Shown piece after piece: positions 1-7,407 of a stretch of DNA of 22,692 nt. This DNA comes from an uncultured Odoribacter sp. Lineage in GTDB: Bacteria; Bacteroidota; Bacteroidia; Bacteroidales; Marinifilaceae. Positions within the stretch are counted from its first letter, which is position 1; the number at the start of each line of letters is the position of its first letter. Made by a program: the position numbers and the translations under genes. The stretch lies in assembly GCA_910578985.1 (NCBI GenBank), contig CAJTSF010000034.1:1-22692 (forward strand), read 5' to 3'. Below the pieces are notes generated by a model, which did no database searches, had not been told where the DNA came from, and worked only from the letters and a program-made list of their open reading frames with translations.

Positions 1-147
1 TAAATTAGGAATCAGAAATGGAGTATTTGAAAAATGATATGATTAAGAAAATATCGTGTGGTAGAGTATATCAGTGTATAAAAAATATAAGTGTAGATTA
101 CCATTATAGACAATACGGTGAAAAATCAAGGGAATTACCCGTTTTTG

Positions 148-178
148 TTTAGTTTTTGGAGACTTTGTCGTATATTTG
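148..178 (+). promoter_or_regulatory. Probable Bacteroidales promoter for the thioredoxin-like gene
   Basis: TATATTTG at 171-178 fits the Bacteroides -7 consensus TAnnTTTG exactly. A weak -33 element, TTTA, lies at 148-151 with a 19-base spacer; a perfect TTTG at 144-147 is 23 bases away, slightly too far. Transcription would start near 185, leaving a very short leader before the ATG at 199. The rest of 1-147 is AT-rich, and I see no gene or convincing hairpin in it. Confidence 0.5.
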
Positions 179-198
179 TTTGCAAATGATTTGATGGC

Positions 199-1980
199 AT
201 GGAAAAATATGTGTTGTTTTTTTGTTTGTATTTGTGGTGTGCGGGGGGCTTTGCCCAAACGGCGCCCGATCTTTTTTTGCCCTTGAGCTGGGAGCAGGCG
301 AGTGCGGTGGCGGCACGGGAGAACAAGTTGGTGCTGGTGGAGGTGGGGGATGCGGGGGATGAGGCATGTGGGGCGGTGCGGAGAGATAGGGAGCTGGGAG
401 AGTGTTTGCGTCGTCAGACGGTAGCCATCCGGATGGACATGGACACGCCGCAAGGGAAGGCGTTCGAGTCCCGTTTGCTGCTCTATCCTTATCCGGCATA
501 TGCTTTTTTTATGCCCTATGGGGATTTGGTGGGGATTGTCATGCCGGAGGAGGTGAGGGCGAAGCCCGGGCGTTTGCGGGTGGCGGTGGAGGAGGCGAAG
601 GAGGCGGCGCAGGTGAAGAAGCGGAACAGCCGTTCCGTGCGGTTTGTCGAGGAGGGGGTGGTGGAGGCGTCGGCTCGGGCGGGTGAGGCGAAGAGAATTT
701 TGTTCGTGTATGTGGCGGATGATTCGAAACAGGCATCCCGGTTGATGGAGAAGAATGTGTTTACGTTGGACCGAGTGGCTGATTTTTATAATAGCCGGTT
801 TCATAATGTACGTTTGGGTGTACGTGAAGCTGCCCCGTGGACGGAACGCTTCGGAGTGAAGGAGACGCCGGCTTTTTTGTTTCTGAACGGGGAGGGGAAA
901 TTGCTTTGGCAGGCGGAGGGGTATGGCGATGCGGAACAGATGCTGGCTCACGGGGCGGAGGCATTGGAACGGGCAAAGGGGATTCCTTTCGAGGTATTGA
1001 CGGACGGGCAGGCACAGGAAAAGGCAAAGAAGGAGGGGAAGTTTATTTTTGTCGATTGCTATGCGGAGGGGAGAGGGCACCGGGCATTGGCGGAGGAGGT
1101 GTTTGCGGACCCCGAATTGGCGGAGTTCTTCCGGAAGCATTTCGTGAATGTGGCGCGGGAGGGGAGGCAGACGGTGTTACTTTTTGGGGATGGCGACGGG
1201 AGGGAGGTGCATCGGGTGATGCAGGCCGGTGATGCCGAAGAGTTGCTGGAGGAGGCCGAACGGGCGCTTGAGGGCAGAGGAACAGTGGGCATGGCGGCAA
1301 GATATGAGGCGGGGGAGCGTGGCGACGGGTTTGTGGAGGAGTATATGGCTGTGCTCGTGCGGGCGGGGATGGAGGGGGAGGCTTCCCGGGTGGCGGCGGA
1401 GTATTTTGCGCCGCATGCGCCGGAGGTTTTGAAGGAAAAGAGTTACTGGACGTTGTTCAACCGGTATGTTCGGACGGCATCGCCCGCTTTGCTGGACTAC
1501 ATGCTGTCCCATCGGGCGGAGTTGGCTGCGTTGCATGGAGACGAGGAGGTGCACGAGAAATTGACGGCACTGTGCATGGCAGCGGCGGAGGGATTTGTGC
1601 AGGACGGGCGGTTCGACGAGGAGGGGTTCAAAGGATATGCCCGACGTTTGAAAAAGGGAAAGGTGCCGGATTGGCGGCGGATTGTTCGGGATGCCCGCAT
1701 GCGGACCGCGGAGCAGGTGGGAGATTGGAAAACTTATACCAATCTGGCGGAGGAAAAATGGAATGAGGAGAGGATTGAGGATGCCGAGTTGTACCGTTGG
1801 GCGCAACGGATAGAGGCGCAATGCCGCGACGGGAATGTCCGCTACAAGATGGCGCAGTGGTTGGCGCGGCGGGTCACGGAAATCAACCGCAAAGAGCATT
1901 TGACGGGCAAGGTGGACCTGACTTCTTACCGGGGGTTCTTTGAGAAACTGGCGGATGATTTATTGAAGGAGTTGGAGTAA
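199..1980 (+). CDS. Secreted protein with three degenerate thioredoxin-like domains
   Basis: A 593-residue protein with a Sec signal peptide (about residues 1-20, cleavage after GGFAQ), so periplasmic or secreted. Three successive segments look like thioredoxin folds of the 'thioredoxin_7/DUF255' style: about 28-135 (SWEQA, then KLVLVEVGD, YPYPAYAFF), about 147-260 (RILFVYVADD, then VKETPAFLFLNGEGK) and about 262-358 (FEVLTDGQAQEKAKKEGKFIFVDCY). The usual WCxxC is missing in all three; only single cysteines remain near C57 and C287. A likely cis-proline is kept in the first two (P99, P224) but not the third. The remaining C-terminal part, about 360-593, is charged and probably helical; I do not recognise it. 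A redox role therefore looks unlikely, and a chaperone or scaffold role is only a guess. Codons are strongly G-ending. The gene is monocistronic, and its stop lies 5 bases from the convergent uvrB stop. Confidence 0.82.
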   Translation: MEKYVLFFCLYLWCAGGFAQTAPDLFLPLSWEQASAVAARENKLVLVEVGDAGDEACGAVRRDRELGECLRRQTVAIRMDMDTPQGKAFESRLLLYPYPAYAFFMPYGDLVGIVMPEEVRAKPGRLRVAVEEAKEAAQVKKRNSRSVRFVEEGVVEASARAGEAKRILFVYVADDSKQASRLMEKNVFTLDRVADFYNSRFHNVRLGVREAAPWTERFGVKETPAFLFLNGEGKLLWQAEGYGDAEQMLAHGAEALERAKGIPFEVLTDGQAQEKAKKEGKFIFVDCYAEGRGHRALAEEVFADPELAEFFRKHFVNVAREGRQTVLLFGDGDGREVHRVMQAGDAEELLEEAERALEGRGTVGMAARYEAGERGDGFVEEYMAVLVRAGMEGEASRVAAEYFAPHAPEVLKEKSYWTLFNRYVRTASPALLDYMLSHRAELAALHGDEEVHEKLTALCMAAAEGFVQDGRFDEEGFKGYARRLKKGKVPDWRRIVRDARMRTAEQVGDWKTYTNLAEEKWNEERIEDAELYRWAQRIEAQCRDGNVRYKMAQWLARRVTEINRKEHLTGKVDLTSYRGFFEKLADDLLKELE

Positions 1981-1985
1981 GTGCC

Positions 1986-3986
1986 TCATTTCAGTTTCTC
2001 TTCCAGCATATACATTTCGTCGCGCAGGCGTGCCGCCTCCAGGAAGTCCAGTTCCTTGGCGGCTTTTTGCATGGCGGCTTTGGTGCTTTCCCATATTTTT
2101 TTGATGTCCGCTTTGCTCATGTATTCGGTGACCGGATCTGCGACCAAATGCCGGTGTTCCTCTTCGATATAGGCTTTCCCGTTGCCCGGAATGAGGTCGG
2201 TGTCGATCGTCTTTTTGATTTGTTTGGGGGTGATGTGGTGCTCGGCATTGTATTTCAACTGTTTTTCCCGGCGGTAGTTGGTCTCGTCGATGGTTTCCTG
2301 CATGGAGCGGGTGATTTGGTCGGCATACATGATGACTTTGCCATTGACATGCCGGGCGGCGCGTCCTGCTGTCTGGGTAAGGGAGCGGGTGGAGCGCAGG
2401 AAGCCCTCTTTGTCGGCGTCCAATATGGCGACCAGTGAAACCTCGGGCAGGTCCAAGCCCTCACGTAACAGATTTACTCCGATCAATACGTCGATGACTC
2501 CTTTGCGGAGGTTTTCAATGATTTGCACCCGTTCCAGCGTTTCCACGTCCGAGTGGATGTATTGGCAAAAGATGCCGATGCGGTTCAGGTATTTGTTCAG
2601 TTCTTCCGCCATCCTTTTGGTCAGGGTGGTTACCAGCACGCGTTCCTTGGCGGCGATTCGTTGCTGGATTTCATGCAGGAGGTGGTCTATCTGGTTCTGT
2701 GTCGGGACAACCTCGATCATCGGTTCCGGAATGCCTGTCGGGCGGATGAGTTGCTCGACGATGACTCCGCCGCTTTTTTCCAGTTCGTAGTCTGCGGGGG
2801 TGGCGCTGACATAGATGGTCTGGTCGGTGTGTGCTTCGAACTCGTCGAAAGTCAGCGGGCGGTTGTCGAAGGTTGCCGGCAGACGGAAGCCGTATTCCAC
2901 TAATGTGGATTTCCGGGCGTGGTCTCCTCCGTACATTGCCCGGATTTGGGGCAGGGTAACGTGGGATTCATCGATGACCATCAGGAAGTCTTTCGGGAAG
3001 TAATCCAGCAGGCAGAAGGGGCGTTCTCCTGCCTTGCGCCCGTCGAAATAGCGGGAGTAGTTCTCGATGCCGGAACAGTAACCCAATTCCCGAATCATCT
3101 CGACATCATGTCGCACCCGTTCTTGCAGCCGTTTGGCTTCCAGGAATTTGCCTGCATTTCTGAGAAATGCCGTTTGGGCGTCCAAATCCTTCCGGATTTC
3201 CAATATGGCGCCGGCAATTGTTTTCTTGTCCGTTACGAACAGGTTGGCGGGATAAATGTCCAGGGTATCCTGCATACCGATGATTTTCCGCGTTTCCGGA
3301 TTGAAAGAGGAGATGCGTTCGATGCTGTTGTCCCAAAATTCTATCCGGTAGGCTACTCCGTCGAATGTTTCAATGGAAGGGAATATGTCTACCGTTTCCC
3401 CTTTGGCGCGGAAACATCCCCGCTTGAAGTCTATTTCGTTATGTGAATAAAGGGCGTCTACCAATTGGTGCAACAGGGTTGTCCGGTCGAGTGTCATGCC
3501 GGCTTGCAGGTGAATGACATTGGAGCCGAAAGCCCTTGGGTCTGCCATACCGTATAAGCAGGAGACCGAGGAGATGACAATGACGTCCTGTCTTCCGGAA
3601 AGCAGGGAGGCTGTGGCGCGCAGGCGCAGTTTGTCGATTTCGTCGTTGATTTGTAAATCTTTTTCGATGTAGGTGTCGGTTACCGGAAGATAAGCCTCCG
3701 GCTGGTAGTAGTCGTAATAAGAAACGAAATATTCAACGGCATTCTCAGGAAAAAATGTTTTGAACTCTCCGTAAAGTTGCGCCGCCAAAGTCTTGTTGTG
3801 GCTTAATATTAGCGCCGGGCGGTTCAATTGCCGGATGACATTGGCAACTGTAAAGGTTTTTCCCGAACCGGTAACACCCAACAGCACCTGTGCACGCCGA
3901 TTTTCCCGAATGCCTTGGACCAGTTGTTCGATGGCTTCCGGCTGGTCGCCCGTGGGTTGGAATTCGGAGGTCAGTTTGTAGTGCAT
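1986..3986 (-). CDS. uvrB: UvrB, excinuclease ABC subunit B
   Basis: A 666-residue cytoplasmic protein, full length for the family (E. coli UvrB has 673). UvrB is the helicase-like damage-verification subunit of UvrABC nucleotide excision repair: it is loaded by UvrA and then recruits UvrC. Walker A is GVTGSGKT at residues 37-44. The damage-probing beta-hairpin region has the typical YYDYYQPEAYLP sequence. The helicase motifs continue through VIDESH, YVSATP and QTAGRAARH. The last 40 or so residues form the UVR motif that contacts UvrC. It is the last gene of a four-gene minus-strand operon: its ATG starts one base after the TGA of the receiver gene (TGA-T-ATG), which suggests translational coupling. 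No separate promoter is visible. Confidence 0.98.
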   Translation of the reverse strand: MHYKLTSEFQPTGDQPEAIEQLVQGIRENRRAQVLLGVTGSGKTFTVANVIRQLNRPALILSHNKTLAAQLYGEFKTFFPENAVEYFVSYYDYYQPEAYLPVTDTYIEKDLQINDEIDKLRLRATASLLSGRQDVIVISSVSCLYGMADPRAFGSNVIHLQAGMTLDRTTLLHQLVDALYSHNEIDFKRGCFRAKGETVDIFPSIETFDGVAYRIEFWDNSIERISSFNPETRKIIGMQDTLDIYPANLFVTDKKTIAGAILEIRKDLDAQTAFLRNAGKFLEAKRLQERVRHDVEMIRELGYCSGIENYSRYFDGRKAGERPFCLLDYFPKDFLMVIDESHVTLPQIRAMYGGDHARKSTLVEYGFRLPATFDNRPLTFDEFEAHTDQTIYVSATPADYELEKSGGVIVEQLIRPTGIPEPMIEVVPTQNQIDHLLHEIQQRIAAKERVLVTTLTKRMAEELNKYLNRIGIFCQYIHSDVETLERVQIIENLRKGVIDVLIGVNLLREGLDLPEVSLVAILDADKEGFLRSTRSLTQTAGRAARHVNGKVIMYADQITRSMQETIDETNYRREKQLKYNAEHHITPKQIKKTIDTDLIPGNGKAYIEEEHRHLVADPVTEYMSKADIKKIWESTKAAMQKAAKELDFLEAARLRDEMYMLEEKLK

Positions 3987-3987
3987 A

Positions 3988-4371
3988 TCAAGCCAGATGT
4001 TCGATCAGCAGCTTTGACAGTTCCCCGTAACGCAAAGGTTTTTGGATGTAGGCATCGAACGTTTCGTTGGCGATCTTCTCCGAATAGGAGTGTGCCGTTT
4101 GCGCGATGACCACTTTGTTCGGATATTGTTCCCGGATGAGATGCAGGGCATCGATGCCGCTTATGCCGGGCAGCGTAATGTCCATCAGGATGACGTGGAT
4201 TTCCGGATGGGCAGCCAGAACATCCATGCTTTCCGGTGCATTGACGGCTCGGATGATTCGGATATTTGTGCGTCTAAGCAAGGCATCTATCACGGCAAAA
4301 TTGTCGTCGTAATCCTCTACCACTAAAATGGTGTGCTTGGACCAATCGGGAAATTGTGCAGGAATACTCAT
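3988..4371 (-). CDS. Stand-alone response regulator receiver protein
   Basis: A 127-residue protein that is essentially one CheY-like receiver domain with no output domain. The acidic pocket is E19/D20 (ILVVEDYDD), the phosphoacceptor is D64 (VILMDITLPG), the switch threonine is T92 and the conserved lysine is K111 in the KP motif. All residues needed for phosphorylation by a histidine kinase are present. No kinase gene lies in the window, so the partner is unknown. The gene sits between a thioesterase gene (9-base gap) and uvrB (1-base gap), and is probably co-transcribed with prfC. A link to DNA repair or translation is suggested only by position. The first 12 or so residues precede the domain, and a slightly later start is possible. 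Confidence 0.93.
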   Translation of the reverse strand: MSIPAQFPDWSKHTILVVEDYDDNFAVIDALLRRTNIRIIRAVNAPESMDVLAAHPEIHVILMDITLPGISGIDALHLIREQYPNKVVIAQTAHSYSEKIANETFDAYIQKPLRYGELSKLLIEHLA

Positions 4372-4380
4372 GGCTTTGCT

Positions 4381-4755
4381 TTAGAGTTTACTCATGAATT
4401 TATCGGGAAAGATGATAAAACGGTCGTGCACGGCATGTCCGATAGCGCCTTTTTCATCCCAGGCGTCTATTTCGAAGCGGATGCGGCGTCCGTCCACTTC
4501 GGTCACGGTAGCTTTGCAGGTGACCTGCTGTCCTACGGCGGTTGCCTTGGTGTGCTTCGTGTTGATTTCTATTCCCACCGTGTCCGTGCCCGGCTCCAAT
4601 AATCCTTCCAGGCTGCGGATGGCTGTATTTTCCATCAGTCCTACCATGGCAGGCGTTGCAAACACTTCCAGTTTGCCGGAGCCATAGACGGCTGCCGTGT
4701 CTTGGTGGGTTACGGTGATGGTTTGGGTGTAGGTGGTTTTTCCGGCTTCTATCAT
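4381..4755 (-). CDS. FlK-like hotdog-fold acyl-CoA thioesterase family protein
   Basis: A 124-residue cytoplasmic protein resembling the FlK (fluoroacetyl-CoA thioesterase) group of hotdog proteins. The family's catalytic Thr-Glu-His appears as T34 (FATPAMVGL), E42 (MENTA) and H68 (INTKHTKAT). Their spacings, 8 and 26 residues, match T42-E50-H76 of FlK. Such proteins hydrolyse small acyl-CoA thioesters or act in acyl-CoA housekeeping; the substrate here cannot be read from sequence, and fluoroacetyl-CoA is very unlikely in this setting. Second gene of the prfC operon, 10 bases after the prfC stop and 9 bases before the receiver gene. Family call is fairly sure; the reaction is inference. Confidence 0.88.
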   Translation of the reverse strand: MIEAGKTTYTQTITVTHQDTAAVYGSGKLEVFATPAMVGLMENTAIRSLEGLLEPGTDTVGIEINTKHTKATAVGQQVTCKATVTEVDGRRIRFEIDAWDEKGAIGHAVHDRFIIFPDKFMSKL

Positions 4756-4765
4756 GGCTGTTGCT

Positions 4766-6343
4766 TTAAAATTCGGATGTAAAATGGAATGTCAGTTTCT
4801 TATAGTTCTCTTGTGCCATCTGCAACATATATTGGGAGTCCGCAAGAAAAACGTCCCGTCCCTCTTTGTCTTTGGCCATATACTGTGACTTGTGTTTTTT
4901 GAAGTCTTCCAGTTCGGCGATGTCCTGTGCCTCGATCCAGCATGCCTTGTACAGGTTGATGGGTTCCCACCGGCAGGCGGCGGCATATTCGTGCAGCAGG
5001 CGGTATTCGATGACTTCGAACTGGAGGGCGCCTACCGTACCGATGACTTTCCGATTATTGAACTGGTTCACGAACAGCTGTGCCACCCCTTCGTCCATCA
5101 GCTGGTCGATGCCTTTTGCCAGTTGTTTTGATTTCATCGGATCGGCGTTCTCGATATATTTGAACAGTTCCGGCGAGAAACTCGGTATGCCCTTGAAGTG
5201 CAACTTTTCCCCTTCCGTCAGGGTATCCCCGATTTTGAATGTGCCTGTGTCATGCAAACCGATGATATCCCCGGGATATGCCTCGTCGATGACGGATTTT
5301 TTGGAAGCCATGAACGCTGTCGGAGTGGAGAACTTCAATAATTTGCCGTTCCGTACATGGAGGTAGTTGGTGTTCCGCCTGAATGTGCCGGAGCATATCT
5401 TGACAAACGCGATTCGGTCGCGGTGGTTGGGATCCATGTTGGCGTGGATTTTGAACACGAATCCCGTGAATTTCTCTTCTTCCGGCTTTACCGTCCGCTC
5501 TTCCGTTTCCCGGGGAAGCGGGGCGGGGGCAATCTCGATAAAGCAGTCGAGCAGTTCCCGGATACCGAAATTGTTCAATGCGGAACCGAAAAACACCGGA
5601 GCGACCCGGGCTTCCAAGTATTCTTCGCGGTTCAGTCCCGGATAGACTTCCCGCACCAATTCCAGGTCTTCCCGCAGCTTGGCGGCAACCCGTTCGCCGA
5701 TATGTTCGTCCAGTTCTCGGGAATCGGTGTCCGTCAGTTCGATGCCCGGCGTGATGTTCTGGATGCTCGGGCTGTACAGGCAAAGATTTTTGCGGTGCAG
5801 GTTGTAAATACCTTTAAAGGTGTCGCCGCTTCCGATGGGCCAGCTCAACGGGTTCACTTTGATTTGCAGTTCCCGTTCCACATCGTCCAAAATATCGAAA
5901 GGGTCATTGGCCGGACGGTCCAGTTTATTGATAAAAACAATGACCGGTGTTTTGCGCATCCGGCACACCTGCATCAGCTTGCGGGTTTGGCTTTCCACTC
6001 CCTTGGCGGCATCGACGACGATGATGACGCTGTCGCAGGCAGTCAGGGTACGGAAAGTGTCCTCCGCGAAATCCTGGTGTCCGGGGGTATCGAGAATATT
6101 GATTTTTATCCCGTTGTATTCGAATCCCATCACCGAGGTCGCCACTGAAATACCCCTCTGTCGCTCGATTTCCATAAAGTCGGAAGTCGCCGTCTTTTTT
6201 ATTTTGTTCGATTTCACGGCTCCCGCCACGTGAATGGCGCCTCCGAACAGTAACAGTTTCTCCGTCAAGGTCGTTTTTCCTGCATCCGGATGGCTGATAA
6301 TGCCGAAAGTGCGGCGTCGTGAAATTTCTTCTTGATATCCCAT
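4766..6343 (-). CDS. prfC: Peptide chain release factor 3 (RF3)
   Basis: A 525-residue translational GTPase, close to the usual RF3 length (529 in E. coli). RF3 removes RF1 and RF2 from the ribosome after peptide release. GTPase motifs are clear: G1 at residues 17-25 (SHPDAGKTT), the switch I region near RQRGISV, G3 DTPGH at 85-89 and G4 NKLD at 139-142. The C-terminal domains have RF3 features such as VGALQFEVIEYRL. The RF3-specific start MGYQEEISRRRTFGIISHPD distinguishes it from EF-G. First gene of the prfC-thioesterase-receiver-uvrB operon, with a likely promoter at 6364-6394. Confidence 0.97.
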   Translation of the reverse strand: MGYQEEISRRRTFGIISHPDAGKTTLTEKLLLFGGAIHVAGAVKSNKIKKTATSDFMEIERQRGISVATSVMGFEYNGIKINILDTPGHQDFAEDTFRTLTACDSVIIVVDAAKGVESQTRKLMQVCRMRKTPVIVFINKLDRPANDPFDILDDVERELQIKVNPLSWPIGSGDTFKGIYNLHRKNLCLYSPSIQNITPGIELTDTDSRELDEHIGERVAAKLREDLELVREVYPGLNREEYLEARVAPVFFGSALNNFGIRELLDCFIEIAPAPLPRETEERTVKPEEEKFTGFVFKIHANMDPNHRDRIAFVKICSGTFRRNTNYLHVRNGKLLKFSTPTAFMASKKSVIDEAYPGDIIGLHDTGTFKIGDTLTEGEKLHFKGIPSFSPELFKYIENADPMKSKQLAKGIDQLMDEGVAQLFVNQFNNRKVIGTVGALQFEVIEYRLLHEYAAACRWEPINLYKACWIEAQDIAELEDFKKHKSQYMAKDKEGRDVFLADSQYMLQMAQENYKKLTFHFTSEF

Positions 6344-6363
6344 GATGATGTTTTTTGAGCAGA

Positions 6364-6394
6364 CAAAGGTACGATAAAACGGAGAAAGGAAAAA
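6364..6394 (-). promoter_or_regulatory. Probable promoter of the prfC operon
   Basis: On the minus strand TACCTTTG (plus strand 6371-6364) matches the Bacteroides -7 consensus TAnnTTTG exactly. A TTTT at 6394-6391, 19 bases upstream, is a one-mismatch -33 element. It lies just upstream of the prfC ATG at 6343 and back-to-back with the promoter of the divergent HdeD-like gene. Confidence 0.55.
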
Positions 6395-6423
6395 GAACGA
6401 AAATAAAAAAGAATGGAAATATA

Positions 6424-6454
6424 TTTTTCGGAAACAAAAAATACTGTACTTTCG
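6424..6454 (+). promoter_or_regulatory. Possible promoter of the HdeD-like gene
   Basis: TTTT at 6424-6427, a 19-base spacer, then TACTTTCG at 6447-6454. Each element differs by one base from the Bacteroides consensus (TTTG and TAnnTTTG). It would give a leader of about 35 bases that includes the small open frame at 6472-6498. Confidence 0.45.
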
Positions 6455-6471
6455 TTCCTGTAAAGAGAATT

Positions 6472-6498
6472 ATGAATTTTAATCGTAAAAGAATATGA
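6472..6498 (+). other. Possible 8-codon leader ORF overlapping the HdeD-like start
   Basis: ATG at 6472 opens MNFNRKRI and stops at TGA 6496-6498, which overlaps the next gene's ATG (6495-6497) as ATGA. That geometry allows translational coupling. With only eight codons it could easily be chance in an AT-rich leader. Confidence 0.25.
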
Positions 6499-7127
6499 AA
6501 ATAGTCTATTTTTCTTCCAACTTCAAAGGTGCTGTTTTTCGGGCTTGCTTAGCTATTATTTTCGGTATCGTATTGCTGGTGTGGCCTGATGAGGCGCCCA
6601 AATATATCGTCAAATCCATCGGAGCCGTTTTCTTTATCACGGGACTTGCGGCTTTCATCTTATCGAGCAAGAACCACGGAGACAGTAACCGGGGTATGGT
6701 GCCCTTCACAGGTGTCGGGAGCATGGTGCTTGGCGTCATCCTGTTCAGTATTCCGCTGACTTTCACGGCTGTATTGGTATTTTTGCTGGGCATGATTCTG
6801 ATTGTTGTTGCTTTGGGACAGTTTTTTACGTTGTCTGCTGCCCGTCAGTTGGGGATGGTGGCGGGTATAAACTACCTTTATCCGACGCTCATTATAATTG
6901 CCGGTTTCATCATACTTTTCAATCCTTACGAAGTGGTCGGAAAGGTGGCAGGAGGTGCCTCTGTGATTTTCGGGGTGATGGCAATCTTTTACGGGGTTAC
7001 CAACCTGTGGAATAATTACCTCCTCTATAAGTACCGGCGTTCCAATGGAAACCATATGGAACCTGTCCGTTTGGGGGACAAACACGATGAAATCGAAGAC
7101 ATTCCCTACGAGGAGGTGAAAGACTAA
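6495..7127 (+). CDS. HdeD/DUF308 family multi-pass membrane protein
   Basis: A 210-residue inner-membrane protein with six predicted hydrophobic segments, at about residues 13-30, 39-56, 70-87, 90-113, 123-143 and 147-168. It ends in a charged cytoplasmic-looking tail rich in Asp and Glu. Short loops and glycine-rich helices (FGIVLLVWPDEAP, and the GASVIFGVMAIFYGVTNL repeat-like half) resemble the DUF308/HdeD family, whose E. coli member is acid-stress-linked. The function here is unknown. It is transcribed alone, divergently from prfC. Its TAA (7125-7127) overlaps the TAG of the convergent small membrane gene by three shared bases inside a four-base overlap, and its terminator lies inside that gene. 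Confidence 0.85.
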   Translation: MKIVYFSSNFKGAVFRACLAIIFGIVLLVWPDEAPKYIVKSIGAVFFITGLAAFILSSKNHGDSNRGMVPFTGVGSMVLGVILFSIPLTFTAVLVFLLGMILIVVALGQFFTLSAARQLGMVAGINYLYPTLIIIAGFIILFNPYEVVGKVAGGASVIFGVMAIFYGVTNLWNNYLLYKYRRSNGNHMEPVRLGDKHDEIEDIPYEEVKD

Positions 7128-7405
7128 AGCGAAAAGCCCACTGACAAAAAGAAGTAGAGAAATACTGCCATGATAACGCCTTTCGAGGCGTTATTTTTAT
7201 TTAGACGCAGGAGCAGGTAGAATAATCCTAAGTCGGCAAAGAATATCCCCACCGCTATGACTTTGAACTGCACTTTCAGAAAAATCATCTGTTGGATGAA
7301 TTCTTCCAACGAAAGGTAATTGAATCGGAACCACCAGAATAGCAACACAACGAGCAGAGGGGCGGTGATACCCGCTAATAATCCGTATATCAGTCTGTCT
7401 TTCAT
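7124..7405 (-). CDS. Small membrane protein, 93 residues, unknown function
   Basis: I do not recognise a named family. The protein has three hydrophobic segments (about residues 5-26, 46-66 and 76-92), basic residues at the N-terminus, and a basic/polar turn LRLNKNNASKG before the last helix, so it looks like a genuine integral membrane protein. Last gene of the MFS/CBM9-like operon, 2 bases after the CBM9-like stop, so co-transcription is likely. Its stop overlaps that of the convergent HdeD-like gene. The codons for NASKGVI coincide with a strong plus-strand terminator hairpin. Confidence 0.75.
   Translation of the reverse strand: MKDRLIYGLLAGITAPLLVVLLFWWFRFNYLSLEEFIQQMIFLKVQFKVIAVGIFFADLGLFYLLLRLNKNNASKGVIMAVFLYFFLSVGFSL
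7173..7198 (+). terminator. Rho-independent terminator of the HdeD-like gene, inside the opposing gene
   Basis: A perfect 9-base stem, ATAACGCCT (7173-7181) and AGGCGTTAT (7186-7194), closes a TTCG tetraloop and runs into five T on the plus strand (7194-7198). This is a textbook intrinsic terminator 46 bases after the HdeD-like stop. On the minus strand no T-run follows the hairpin, so it should not stop transcription of the 93-residue gene that encodes it. Confidence 0.85.
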
Positions 7406-7407
7406 GA

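Noticed and set aside
43..1140. A 365-codon minus-strand frame opposite the thioredoxin-like gene
   Set aside because: Arg/His/Pro/Leu-rich shadow of a G-rich gene, with no domain; the plus strand has promoter, signal peptide and folded-domain patterns.
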